This document shows, in pieces, positions 16,335-23,702 of a DNA stretch of 64,000 nt. The stretch's first letter is position 1. Each line of letters begins with the position of its first letter. The position numbers and the translations under genes are program-made. Source of the stretch: Fen-1258 sp964449775 (GTDB lineage: Bacteria; Bacteroidota; Ignavibacteria; Ignavibacteriales; Melioribacteraceae); the NCBI GenBank assembly GCA_964449775.1, contig CAYVBQ010000019.1:8103-72102 (forward strand), given 5' to 3'. The notes under the pieces are model-generated. The model did not search any database, had not been told where the DNA came from, and was given only the letters and a program-made list of their open reading frames with translations.

Positions 16335-17705
16335 TTATTTAACTCCCCATGTATAAGGAAGTTTACCATCAACAGTGATTGATTGAGTTGCGCTAATCTC
16401 CCAACTTTGCAAATCACTCTTGAATAAGTAAAGCTGTTTATTTCTGAAAGTGCCATCAGTATTTTTCATAACATGGCAGGCATCATAACATGGCTTGCCG
16501 GATGCAACTTGAGTACGTGAAGTCCATTTAATAATATTATGTGGTGTTGCATATTTATAAGTGGGCTTAACATCAAACTTGGAAAGTGTTGTAACTCCGA
16601 ACTTATCCCAACTATCAGGAGCCATTAAAGATTGTCTTAATACTGCATACTTGTAAGATTTTGTTTCCGGAATCGGATTCATTCCAATTTTGAAACCTTG
16701 ATAAGAAGCAACTCGTGCGCCTTCTGCTCCTATGTGACAACTTCCGCAATTATTATAGTCTTGAGAATGACAAGTGTTACAAGAAAACGAACTCAAATGC
16801 GCTTGATGATAAGTATTGCTTTTCTCCAAACCGGTATGACAATTCTGGCATTTTGGAAGTAATCCCATTTTGTAACGTTGATCGTAAATATTTCCATCAC
16901 CATGAACTTCATTTTGAGTATGGCAATTGAGACATGTGAATTGTCTTTTTGTTAAGTGAACATCCGGTACAGTTCCAACTGCTTGTCCAAAGTAAGCATG
17001 TCCGCCGCGGCTTACATGACAAGTAACGCAAATATCTCGCATGTCGGGTTTTTTTGTAAATGCATGTCCGTTCGATAAACCACCACCTCCTGCTAAAGGT
17101 CTATTGACATGACAATCACCGCAAGAGGCATGACACTTTCCGCAGTTCTTATCATATCCATCCTTCATCGTTGAAGATAGTTGGTCAAAACCGGTTGGAA
17201 TATTTGATAAACCGGAACGGAGAACTACCATAGATTTTTGTCCCCAACCCTGTTCATGTAAACTGTTCTTTGTGCGGTTGTAGATATCGGGATGGCAAGT
17301 TGCACATTTAGCATCGCTGCGGGAAGATGGTTGCTTAATAAAATTACCGGAATGTGCTTTAGCTTTATCGCTTGTTCCGTCAACTCCATTATGGCATGTC
17401 ACGCAGGGCATTTTTCCATGAATGTTATTCTTGAAAGTTTGATATCCATCACCGCCAAGGTAAACACGATCGTATGGTTCGTAGTGAGGTGATTCACCTC
17501 CGCATCCACCGCCTTCTGCCGGTGGGTCAGGTGTGTAGTTGCTTTTTAATGTTGCATAATTAGTATGACAGCCTTCGCAAGAAGCTATAGATTTTGCCGG
17601 TAGCGGATCTGGATCTGTTGGGTCTTCTGTTTCCTTATCCGCACAGCTGATTAAAATCACAATTGTTACTAAATACAAAGTGAATATTAAAAGTTTGTTT
17701 TTCAT
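16335..17705 (-). CDS. Multihaem c-type cytochrome lipoprotein, 11 haem motifs
   Basis: About 456 residues. The start at 17705 gives KNKLLIFTLYLVTIVILISC, a lipoprotein signal ending at a lipobox cysteine. The longer in-frame start at 17750 would overlap the predicted promoter. There are ten CxxCH motifs and one CX3CH (CYDACH near the C-terminus). CHASCGDCH packs two motifs closely. The protein is predicted to be membrane-anchored, either in the periplasm or at the cell surface. It is the first gene of an operon with the rhodanese lipoprotein and stands directly downstream of the sigma-54 activator gene, whose product is the likely regulator. Confidence 0.85.
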   Translation of the reverse strand: MKNKLLIFTLYLVTIVILISCADKETEDPTDPDPLPAKSIASCEGCHTNYATLKSNYTPDPPAEGGGCGGESPHYEPYDRVYLGGDGYQTFKNNIHGKMPCVTCHNGVDGTSDKAKAHSGNFIKQPSSRSDAKCATCHPDIYNRTKNSLHEQGWGQKSMVVLRSGLSNIPTGFDQLSSTMKDGYDKNCGKCHASCGDCHVNRPLAGGGGLSNGHAFTKKPDMRDICVTCHVSRGGHAYFGQAVGTVPDVHLTKRQFTCLNCHTQNEVHGDGNIYDQRYKMGLLPKCQNCHTGLEKSNTYHQAHLSSFSCNTCHSQDYNNCGSCHIGAEGARVASYQGFKIGMNPIPETKSYKYAVLRQSLMAPDSWDKFGVTTLSKFDVKPTYKYATPHNIIKWTSRTQVASGKPCYDACHVMKNTDGTFRNKQLYLFKSDLQSWEISATQSITVDGKLPYTWGVK

Positions 17706-17747
17706 TTTGATATCCGGAATTACTATTAAAATTAGTAATGCTGTAAT

Positions 17748-17763
17748 CACAATTAAAGTGCCA
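17748..17763 (-). promoter_or_regulatory. Predicted sigma-54 promoter of the cytochrome-rhodanese operon
   Basis: On the minus strand the sequence is TGGCACTTTAATTGTG. It matches the -24/-12 consensus TGGCAC-N5-TTGC with correct spacing and one deviation (TTGT for TTGC). It lies about 40 bp before the cytochrome ATG and next to a sigma-54 activator gene. Confidence 0.6.
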
Positions 17764-17804
17764 AGTCTAAAACGGAATCAAAATAAGGTTTTCAATTTGA
17801 GGGC

Positions 17805-17820
17805 GGAACAAACTGTTTCA
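17805..17820. promoter_or_regulatory. Candidate activator-binding site, proximal
   Basis: GGAACA-AAC-TGTTTCA, an inverted pair of half-sites about 45-60 bp upstream of the -24 box. The same half-sites recur at 17883-17916 and before the activator gene. Confidence 0.4.
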
Positions 17821-17882
17821 ATTGGATTTAATGGCGTTTTTTAGGAGTGTGAATAGACCTAATAGGGGCTGTTTTCTTTAGT

Positions 17883-17916
17883 TGGAACATGTTTCATCTA
17901 AATGAAACAGTGAAAC
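17883..17916. promoter_or_regulatory. Candidate enhancer cluster for the sigma-54 activator
   Basis: Contains TGGAACATGTTTCA (17883-17896), overlapping GTTTCAT-CTAA-ATGAAAC (17891-17908), and a further TGAAAC (17911-17916). The repeated half-sites lie 120-150 bp upstream of the sigma-54 promoter, a normal distance for an enhancer-binding protein. Confidence 0.45.
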
Positions 17917-17918
17917 AC

Positions 17919-19253
17919 TTACCCTTCGATTAGACCAAGTTTTTTCATCTTACGCCAAAGAGTGGTTCGTCCAAGTTTTAATTCTTCAGCAGTTTTACTC
18001 TTATTCCATTGATTCTTTTCAAGTAGAATTAATAGATCGGTACGTTCTTTTGAATCGGGGGAAAACTCTGAAAAGAATTTTGCCTTTAGTGGCGTAATAT
18101 TTTCTGTTATTGTAGAAGGGAGTTTTGATGCCTCGATTATATTCTTTTTAGTGGTTCGAACAAAAGCATACTCAATTACATTTTCGAGCTCACGTATGTT
18201 ACCGGGCCAAGAATAGTTTAATAACAAGTCGATAGCTTTCTCTTCAATTTCAGCAATGGGTTTTTTGTAAATGAGAGAAAATTTATTCAAGAAATGTTTC
18301 ACAAGAGGAACAATGTCTTCGGTTCTTGTGCGCAGCGGGGGAATCTCGATTGGAATAACATTTAAACGATAAAAAAGATCTTCTCTGAATTGTCCTTTCT
18401 TCAATGCCTCTTTAATATTTATGTTTGTTGCGGCAATAACTCGAACATCAGCTTTACGGGTTATCGACTCACCAACTCTTTCAAATGTTCCTTCTTGAAG
18501 AACACGTAAAAGTTGAATCTGCATTTGTAGAGGCATCTCGGCAACTTCATCTAAAAAAATAGTACCCTTCTCAGCAACTTCAAATCTTCCTGGACGGTCT
18601 TTAACCGCATCCGTAAAAGCACCTTTAACGTGTCCAAATAACTCGCTTGCTAAAAGATTAGAAGGGAAAACAGAGCAATTTATTTTTACGAATGGATTAT
18701 TTTTTCGTTCAGATAATTTTTGGATAGCATTTGCCACTAATTCTTTGCCCGTTCCGGATTCACCTTGAATAAATACCGGTGCATCGGTCTCGGCAATCTC
18801 TTCAATTAATTCAAAAACCTCTTTCATCTGTTTGCTGTGACCAATCATTCCGTGGAATTGTGTTCCTTTCTGCAGATCCATCCCGATCGCTTCAAATTCA
18901 CTGATGTCTCTGAATGATATTATTCCACCCGTCGGTTCGTTGGATGAATTGTAAAGAACAGCTGCGTTCAATTTAATTGACTTATCAATTCCAGCAAATG
19001 TTTTGATCTTCGATTCAAAATCATAAATATTTTTTTGTATTTGCAATACAATGGCTATGGGACAATCTGTAAAACATACTTCAGAGCGGAAAACATGTTT
19101 GCAAAATTTCCCCATCACACCTTCGCGGGTCTGTCCGGTAATTTTTTCTGCGGCTTTATTAAAGAAGTTTATTCTAAAATTTTTATCGACGGTAAAAACA
19201 CCTTCTGCAATCGAATCAAGGATATTATCTTTAAGATTATCGCTAATGGGCAT
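17919..19253 (-). CDS. Sigma-54-dependent transcriptional activator with PAS sensor
   Basis: A 444-residue enhancer-binding protein. A PAS domain (about 8-120) carries a cysteine cluster (C51, C60, C64 in FCKHVFRSEVCFTDCPI) that could sense redox or metal. The AAA+ core has Walker A GESGTGKE (164-171), the sigma-54-contact GAFTDA loop (211-216) and LDEVAEMPLQMQ. The C-terminal Fis-type helix-turn-helix (NKSKTAEELKLGRTTLWRKMKKL) binds DNA. There is no receiver domain, so control is by direct sensing. The neighbouring cytochrome operon with its near-consensus sigma-54 promoter is the obvious target. Confidence 0.9.
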   Translation of the reverse strand: MPISDNLKDNILDSIAEGVFTVDKNFRINFFNKAAEKITGQTREGVMGKFCKHVFRSEVCFTDCPIAIVLQIQKNIYDFESKIKTFAGIDKSIKLNAAVLYNSSNEPTGGIISFRDISEFEAIGMDLQKGTQFHGMIGHSKQMKEVFELIEEIAETDAPVFIQGESGTGKELVANAIQKLSERKNNPFVKINCSVFPSNLLASELFGHVKGAFTDAVKDRPGRFEVAEKGTIFLDEVAEMPLQMQIQLLRVLQEGTFERVGESITRKADVRVIAATNINIKEALKKGQFREDLFYRLNVIPIEIPPLRTRTEDIVPLVKHFLNKFSLIYKKPIAEIEEKAIDLLLNYSWPGNIRELENVIEYAFVRTTKKNIIEASKLPSTITENITPLKAKFFSEFSPDSKERTDLLILLEKNQWNKSKTAEELKLGRTTLWRKMKKLGLIEG

Positions 19254-19256
19254 TTT

Positions 19257-19281
19257 GTTTCACTGTTCCAAAGTTGTTTCA
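19257..19281. promoter_or_regulatory. GTTTCA / TGTTCC half-sites at the activator gene start
   Basis: GTTTCA (19257), TGTTCC (19264) and TGTTTCA (19275) lie within 28 bp before the activator ATG. They match the half-sites upstream of the cytochrome operon, suggesting autoregulation. Confidence 0.35.
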
Positions 19282-19289
19282 ACCAAGTT

Positions 19290-19314
19290 TAAAAAAAAGC
19301 CGCTTGAAAGCGGC
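19290..19314 (-). terminator. Intrinsic terminator after the porin-cytochrome operon
   Basis: GCCGCTTTCAAGCGGC followed by a run of eight U on the minus strand, 19 bp past the stop of the 9-haem cytochrome gene. It separates that operon from the sigma-54 activator gene. Confidence 0.85.
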
Positions 19315-19332
19315 ATAATAAAAAATATTTTA

Positions 19333-20346
19333 TCAATACTCAGTGTCAAAGACGTTTATTTTTCTATTTATATGTTTGGTTGCATCAATAATTTTACCGT
19401 ACTTATCTACAACACCAATATGACAAGTTGCGCAGCTTTTTAAGTCAGATTCTAGATGCCCTTTAGGAGGAAGACCGTGGCATGAACCACAGCCGATTTG
19501 AGTGCCATCAACTTTATTCCAAATCGGTTGGTAATTATTTCCTTCGATTTTTTCCTCTGCGTATGCAAATTGATATTGAGAAGCTGTTTTTGTAAAAGAA
19601 AATCCACCATGACAATAAGTGTTTGCACATTTATTTGAAATGAAGTCATAAGAAGCATTGCCAATTTCATAACCAAATTTTTTCTGGAAAAAAAGTTCCG
19701 CCTTTGGTGTATTGTCTATATGGCTTGCTGAAGAATAACTCGTTGGAACTATGTGACAATCATTGCAAACAGCTAAAGCTCCAATTTTTGCGCTGGTTAA
19801 ATGGTCTGAATGAGCACCCACTCCTGCAAATTTTGTATCAATGTTGCGGGCTAAGTCTGTTGGAGGCGCAATCAATGTGGAATTATAAAAACTTCCATGG
19901 CAGGTATTACATGCTTCAGGTCCACCAGGATTTTTATGACAAGTATTGCATGAGGGACTGGCAACTTTGCCTGAATAATTTGTTCCGTGACATAATGTAC
20001 AAGAACTCATACTCCATTTTTTTGAGGCAATATATTTTCCATGAAATCCTGCAGAAGTTGGATTATTTATATCATTCTGATGAATTTTTACAGCTGGATG
20101 ACATGTATTGCAATTTACTTGGGCAGTGCCGCCGCTAAAATCCGGTGCGTGACATTGCTTACAACTTTCCAAAGTTTTCTCTTTTACTGTTAAACCATGA
20201 TAAGTTGAAGAAGAAGGATTGTAAACACTAACACCATGTACACTTACTTTTGACGGAGGTGTAATATCCTGTTGCAAATCACTGCAAGAAAAAGAGATCA
20301 ATCCGAGAATTAATATTAAAGTGAAATAAAATTTTGAATATCTCAT
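19333..20346 (-). CDS. Multihaem c-type cytochrome lipoprotein, 9 haem motifs
   Basis: A 337-residue lipoprotein with a signal peptide ending ILGLISFSCSDL. Eight CxxCH motifs and one CX4CH (CANTYCH) are visible. The HGKY, CNTCHGSFYN and GCGSCHGLPPKGH segments resemble the CxxxxCH/CxxCH surface cytochromes of metal-reducing bacteria. It is the last gene of a four-gene set (4-haem cytochrome, beta-barrel, 14-haem cytochrome, this protein). As the lipidated member it may sit on the outer face of the porin as terminal reductase. The role is inferred from context. Confidence 0.85.
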   Translation of the reverse strand: MRYSKFYFTLILILGLISFSCSDLQQDITPPSKVSVHGVSVYNPSSSTYHGLTVKEKTLESCKQCHAPDFSGGTAQVNCNTCHPAVKIHQNDINNPTSAGFHGKYIASKKWSMSSCTLCHGTNYSGKVASPSCNTCHKNPGGPEACNTCHGSFYNSTLIAPPTDLARNIDTKFAGVGAHSDHLTSAKIGALAVCNDCHIVPTSYSSASHIDNTPKAELFFQKKFGYEIGNASYDFISNKCANTYCHGGFSFTKTASQYQFAYAEEKIEGNNYQPIWNKVDGTQIGCGSCHGLPPKGHLESDLKSCATCHIGVVDKYGKIIDATKHINRKINVFDTEY

Positions 20347-20369
20347 ATTCTTTCCAAGAGTTATAATTT

Positions 20370-21578
20370 TTAATTATGGCAATAACCGCAGAAACCAATT
20401 CCTTTGGTCCCTTCCGGGCGAGCATTAGCATCTGTATGACATGAATAACAAACCGATCCACGATCAGTATGCCAATCTCCATCTTCCAAATCACTTCTGA
20501 AATTTCTTAAGTGTGTTTTTGGATTTGTTCCCTTAATCCCGTCAGCATCAACGTGACATAAAATGCAATTTTGGTCTGCGCCCTGTATATCGTGACAAGA
20601 AGAGCACCGTTCAATATCTCTTCTTGCAAGAATTGCATGTTGCCCGCCGCCTGTTCCTACACCAATGGTTACAAAGTTTGGTGCTCTGTGTGAAGTTGGA
20701 ACATTTCCGTCCAATGCAAAATCTCTTGTTTTGGAATCATGGCACTCAGCGCAGAATGACTCAGTCTGGTGGCATGTTTGACATTCGCTTGTTTTGCCTT
20801 TCAAGTCAACACCATGTGTAAAGCGGTAATTCAAATCATGAACGCGTGTAATATTTTGCTGCTTTGTGTTATCAATAAATTTATGAGGTGAATAAGGAGT
20901 GTAGAAATCTCGGGCGGTGTTATTTTCTGAAATCATAGTTGTTGATACGTGGCATGATTCACAGAAAGAACTCTCATGGCACATCTGGCATTGTGAATTT
21001 TCTTTTGATGCGCTAAACTTATGCGCTTTCAAGAAAGATACTTGCTTGTGATCTTGAGGGGTCAATTCAACAGTGGATATATGGCAAGATTCACAGTTAT
21101 TAGTCGCTACTGAAACATTGTTATGACAATCATAACAAAGCAGCATCGCAGGTTTAGCGGCAACTGATTCGAAACTGTAATCAACATCACTCAATCCCTT
21201 ATGACAGGATTCGCATTCTAATTTTTGATCTGTTAGATGGGATTTATGATTGAAGATCAATTCCGGTTTTTTCTGAATGAGAGGTTCATATTTTTCATCG
21301 TAATGACATTGTGTACAATTCTTTTCGTCGTTCACATCATGGCAAGTTGCACATACAGATTTTTCCGGAAGCAACCGTGTATTTAGAGCAGTGCTTTCGG
21401 AAGCGCCAGTATGGCAAGAAGCGCAATCAGTCAATTCTTTATGAATTTTGTGAGAAAACTTGATTACTTCTTTGTTTGTTTTTCCCTGCTCAATGTTATC
21501 ATCTTGGCTAATTGCAGCAATCGTCAAAAAACAGATGAGAGAAAGAACCAAGGCGGCATAAAAATATTTTATTTTCAT
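20370..21578 (-). CDS. Periplasmic 14-haem c-type cytochrome
   Basis: A 402-residue secreted cytochrome: signal peptide to about residue 24 (ALVLSLICFLTIAAIS), then fourteen CxxCH motifs. It begins with IKFSHKIHKELTDCASCH, the FSHxxH...CxxCH arrangement of cytochrome c3/c7-type modules, and a bis-histidine-rich pattern continues throughout. It lies six bases downstream of the beta-barrel gene and 23 bp before the 9-haem lipoprotein gene. That is the composition of a porin-cytochrome conduit, with this protein as the probable periplasmic or in-barrel wire. Confidence 0.88.
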   Translation of the reverse strand: MKIKYFYAALVLSLICFLTIAAISQDDNIEQGKTNKEVIKFSHKIHKELTDCASCHTGASESTALNTRLLPEKSVCATCHDVNDEKNCTQCHYDEKYEPLIQKKPELIFNHKSHLTDQKLECESCHKGLSDVDYSFESVAAKPAMLLCYDCHNNVSVATNNCESCHISTVELTPQDHKQVSFLKAHKFSASKENSQCQMCHESSFCESCHVSTTMISENNTARDFYTPYSPHKFIDNTKQQNITRVHDLNYRFTHGVDLKGKTSECQTCHQTESFCAECHDSKTRDFALDGNVPTSHRAPNFVTIGVGTGGGQHAILARRDIERCSSCHDIQGADQNCILCHVDADGIKGTNPKTHLRNFRSDLEDGDWHTDRGSVCYSCHTDANARPEGTKGIGFCGYCHN

Positions 21579-21584
21579 AATATA

Positions 21585-22853
21585 TTAGAGATTAGTATTG
21601 AACCAATAATTTACTTTGAATAAAATTCTAAAATCATTCTTGTAAATTTTGTTATTGAAATATTGACCTTGTAGATCGAATGATAAATCAGTCCACGGTC
21701 TTAAATTAACTCCGCCAAGAAGCGTAGTGATGTTATTAACTTCTGAATCTTTGGAGAGTTTATAAGTGGTGAAAGCAATTCCAACAGAGGGGGTAATAAA
21801 ACCATTTGCAAATGAGTGTGCAGTGTAGATAGATATCACATCAAGCTCACCGGCATAACCAAAGGTCTTTCTGTAACTGAGACTGCCATATTTTGTGGTG
21901 GTCCCAACATTTAGTCTCGAAGAGTTTTCATCTTTGTACGTAACGTTTCCATATTTACCAAAGACCATAATATCTTTACTGAATTTGTAGTCAATGCCGC
22001 CTTCAATTTCCTGTGAGTTGCCGTAATCAAATACCGAGAAGATCGAGTTATATCGAATCTTTGGTTCGCGTAAGTTGTAATAAACATCAACACCAAGGGC
22101 ATCTGTAGCCTGAACCCGACCGTTGACTTCAAACTTAGACATTGCTTTAAAATTAACATCGTATTCAAAACGTGTGTCGAAATTCATTTTTCCGTCTACG
22201 AAGTATGATGCCTCAGCCGTAAGAAATTTATATTGATTCGATTTTTGTTCGATAAGTACTTGAATCAAATTTAGATTACCATCTAAACGCCAAGCGGTAA
22301 AATCAAGCGGCTTGAAATTTTTGTCTATGTAGCTCAAACCCAAATTGAAATTATCAAGAAAAGTCACATTGAATTTTCCGCCTAAGACGTAATCATTTTT
22401 TAGATCGTTGGTAATTTCCATCTTTTGATAAGCCGGAACATTTCCACCGTAAAACCCCGTTATCGATATACCGGAGTATCTGAACTTAAGATTAACCCCA
22501 TCGTACAAGCCACCGGCAACCGGTGTAAATAAAGGTTGTCTTCCGAGTTTCAATGTAAACATGTCGAAGATATCGCGGGCTTCAAAATATAAATTATAAA
22601 ATCTCATACGAGGATCGTTATTAAGCGAATTACTAAGATTCGTTTCAAAATTCATCCTGGTTCGTACTGAAATTTTTTTGTAATTAAGATTTAGCGATAA
22701 TGCTTCGAAGTTTCTTATGAATGTGTCGGAGGTATTAAGTGTATCGAATCTTTCGAATGTATAGAAGGAGGAAGAGATGCTGCCATTAATATTCTGTGCA
22801 GAAATTCTTAATGGGAGACTTAAAAACAAAACTAACAAAAATATTTTTTTCAT
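21585..22853 (-). CDS. Outer-membrane beta-barrel protein of a porin-cytochrome set
   Basis: A 422-residue protein with a signal peptide (KKIFLLVLFLSLPLRISAQ) and a body of alternating amphipathic strands ending in VNYWFNTNL, as expected for an outer-membrane barrel. The segment MFTLKLGRQPLFTPVAGGLYDGV is typical of porin-like electron-conduit partners. Cytochrome genes flank it tightly on both sides. By analogy with MtrB- and PCC-type barrels it would sheath haem proteins through the outer membrane. It has no haem motif itself. There is no sequence-level proof of the electron-conduit role. Confidence 0.7.
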   Translation of the reverse strand: MKKIFLLVLFLSLPLRISAQNINGSISSSFYTFERFDTLNTSDTFIRNFEALSLNLNYKKISVRTRMNFETNLSNSLNNDPRMRFYNLYFEARDIFDMFTLKLGRQPLFTPVAGGLYDGVNLKFRYSGISITGFYGGNVPAYQKMEITNDLKNDYVLGGKFNVTFLDNFNLGLSYIDKNFKPLDFTAWRLDGNLNLIQVLIEQKSNQYKFLTAEASYFVDGKMNFDTRFEYDVNFKAMSKFEVNGRVQATDALGVDVYYNLREPKIRYNSIFSVFDYGNSQEIEGGIDYKFSKDIMVFGKYGNVTYKDENSSRLNVGTTTKYGSLSYRKTFGYAGELDVISIYTAHSFANGFITPSVGIAFTTYKLSKDSEVNNITTLLGGVNLRPWTDLSFDLQGQYFNNKIYKNDFRILFKVNYWFNTNL

Positions 22854-22874
22854 TTTAAGCTCTATGAGATAGAA

Positions 22875-23402
22875 TTAACCTTTCGGTGTTGGATGAGCAA
22901 TCTTTTTAACCATTTCTTCATACTTAAATCCCTTGAAAGTAGGGCTATCAGCGTTGTGGCATGTAACGCAAAATTTTGAAACGTCTTTGTGATCTGTTAA
23001 ACCTTTTCCAATAGCATCTGCCTTGATTTTCATAACCTTCATTGCTTTATATTCAGAACCGGCGCCGTGGCATGTTTCGCATTGAACGCCTTCTTCCTTG
23101 AATGCAGACTCAACCAAAGCATTATCGCCAACGTGACATTTTAAACATGCTGGAGTTTCAGCAGCTTTTTTACCACCTTTTTTCATAGCGATTTCATCTG
23201 CTTTCGCACTTAAGAGTGTTTTATAAGCTTGTGAATGTTTGCTTTCAGACCAAATTTTTAATTGCTGTCCCTGCTTTTCAGTTTTATGGCACACACCGCA
23301 TGTTTTTGAACCAACAAATTTAGCTTGTGCATTTGAATAAGAAGGGGAAACTAAATAAGCAGCAATTATGATTAATACGAGTAACGAAGTTTTGTAATTC
23401 AT
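22875..23402 (-). CDS. Tetrahaem cytochrome c554-family protein
   Basis: A 175-residue periplasmic cytochrome with a signal peptide (LLVLIIIAAYLVSPSYSNAQA) and four CxxCH motifs (CGVCH, CLKCH, CETCH, CVTCH). The KFVGSKTCGVCHKTEKQGQQ start and KHSQAYKTLLS segment fit the cytochrome c554/c-prime family. It is the first gene of the porin-cytochrome operon, with a good GGAGG before the ATG. It could shuttle electrons from inner-membrane cytochromes to the conduit. Confidence 0.85.
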   Translation of the reverse strand: MNYKTSLLVLIIIAAYLVSPSYSNAQAKFVGSKTCGVCHKTEKQGQQLKIWSESKHSQAYKTLLSAKADEIAMKKGGKKAAETPACLKCHVGDNALVESAFKEEGVQCETCHGAGSEYKAMKVMKIKADAIGKGLTDHKDVSKFCVTCHNADSPTFKGFKYEEMVKKIAHPTPKG

Positions 23403-23495
23403 TTTTATTCCTCCGTGGAATGATTTAATTAACTAATATTAGAAATAGTCGAATTATATAAAAGAACTTCTTAATCCTATTTCAAAATAGCCCAT

Positions 23496-23587
23496 TTACG
23501 TTTAATAGGCAACATTCTATATGAACATTATGGCAATTGTTACAGACCGGGGCTTCACGAACACCCTTCTTTGCACGTATCCAGAGA
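23496..23587 (-). pseudogene. Fragment of a multihaem cytochrome gene
   Basis: The minus strand encodes WIRAKKGVREAPVCNNCHNV followed by HIECCLLNVNGLF and a stop. This is a clear relative of residues ~345-365 of the adjacent 16-haem protein (HWIRAKKGFRESPVCNDCHSEH). It has no start and is cut off upstream by a palindromic repeat at 23595. It is a decayed duplicate of one cytochrome module. Confidence 0.65.
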
Positions 23588-23594
23588 ACAGACT

Positions 23595-23649
23595 AAACCT
23601 CCGAGGTTTTGCCACGTAGTGGTGGCTATGCAAAAAACCTCGGAGGTTT
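23595..23649. repeat. Palindromic repeat with AAACCTCCGAGGTTT arms
   Basis: AAACCTCCGAGGTTTTGC (from 23595) is inverted at 23630-23649 (GCAAAAAACCTCGGAGGTTT). Each arm is itself palindromic, and GCCAC/GTGGTGGC lies between them. It abuts the cytochrome gene fragment, so it marks an insertion or deletion junction. Confidence 0.7.
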
Positions 23650-23702
23650 TAGAGACTTTATAATGAAATTACTTTTTTAGAGAAGACTCTTTATTAAATT
23701 TT

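Noticed and set aside
17706..17750. Longer start for the 11-haem cytochrome
   Set aside because: It would put 15 residues before the lipoprotein signal and overlap the predicted sigma-54 promoter.
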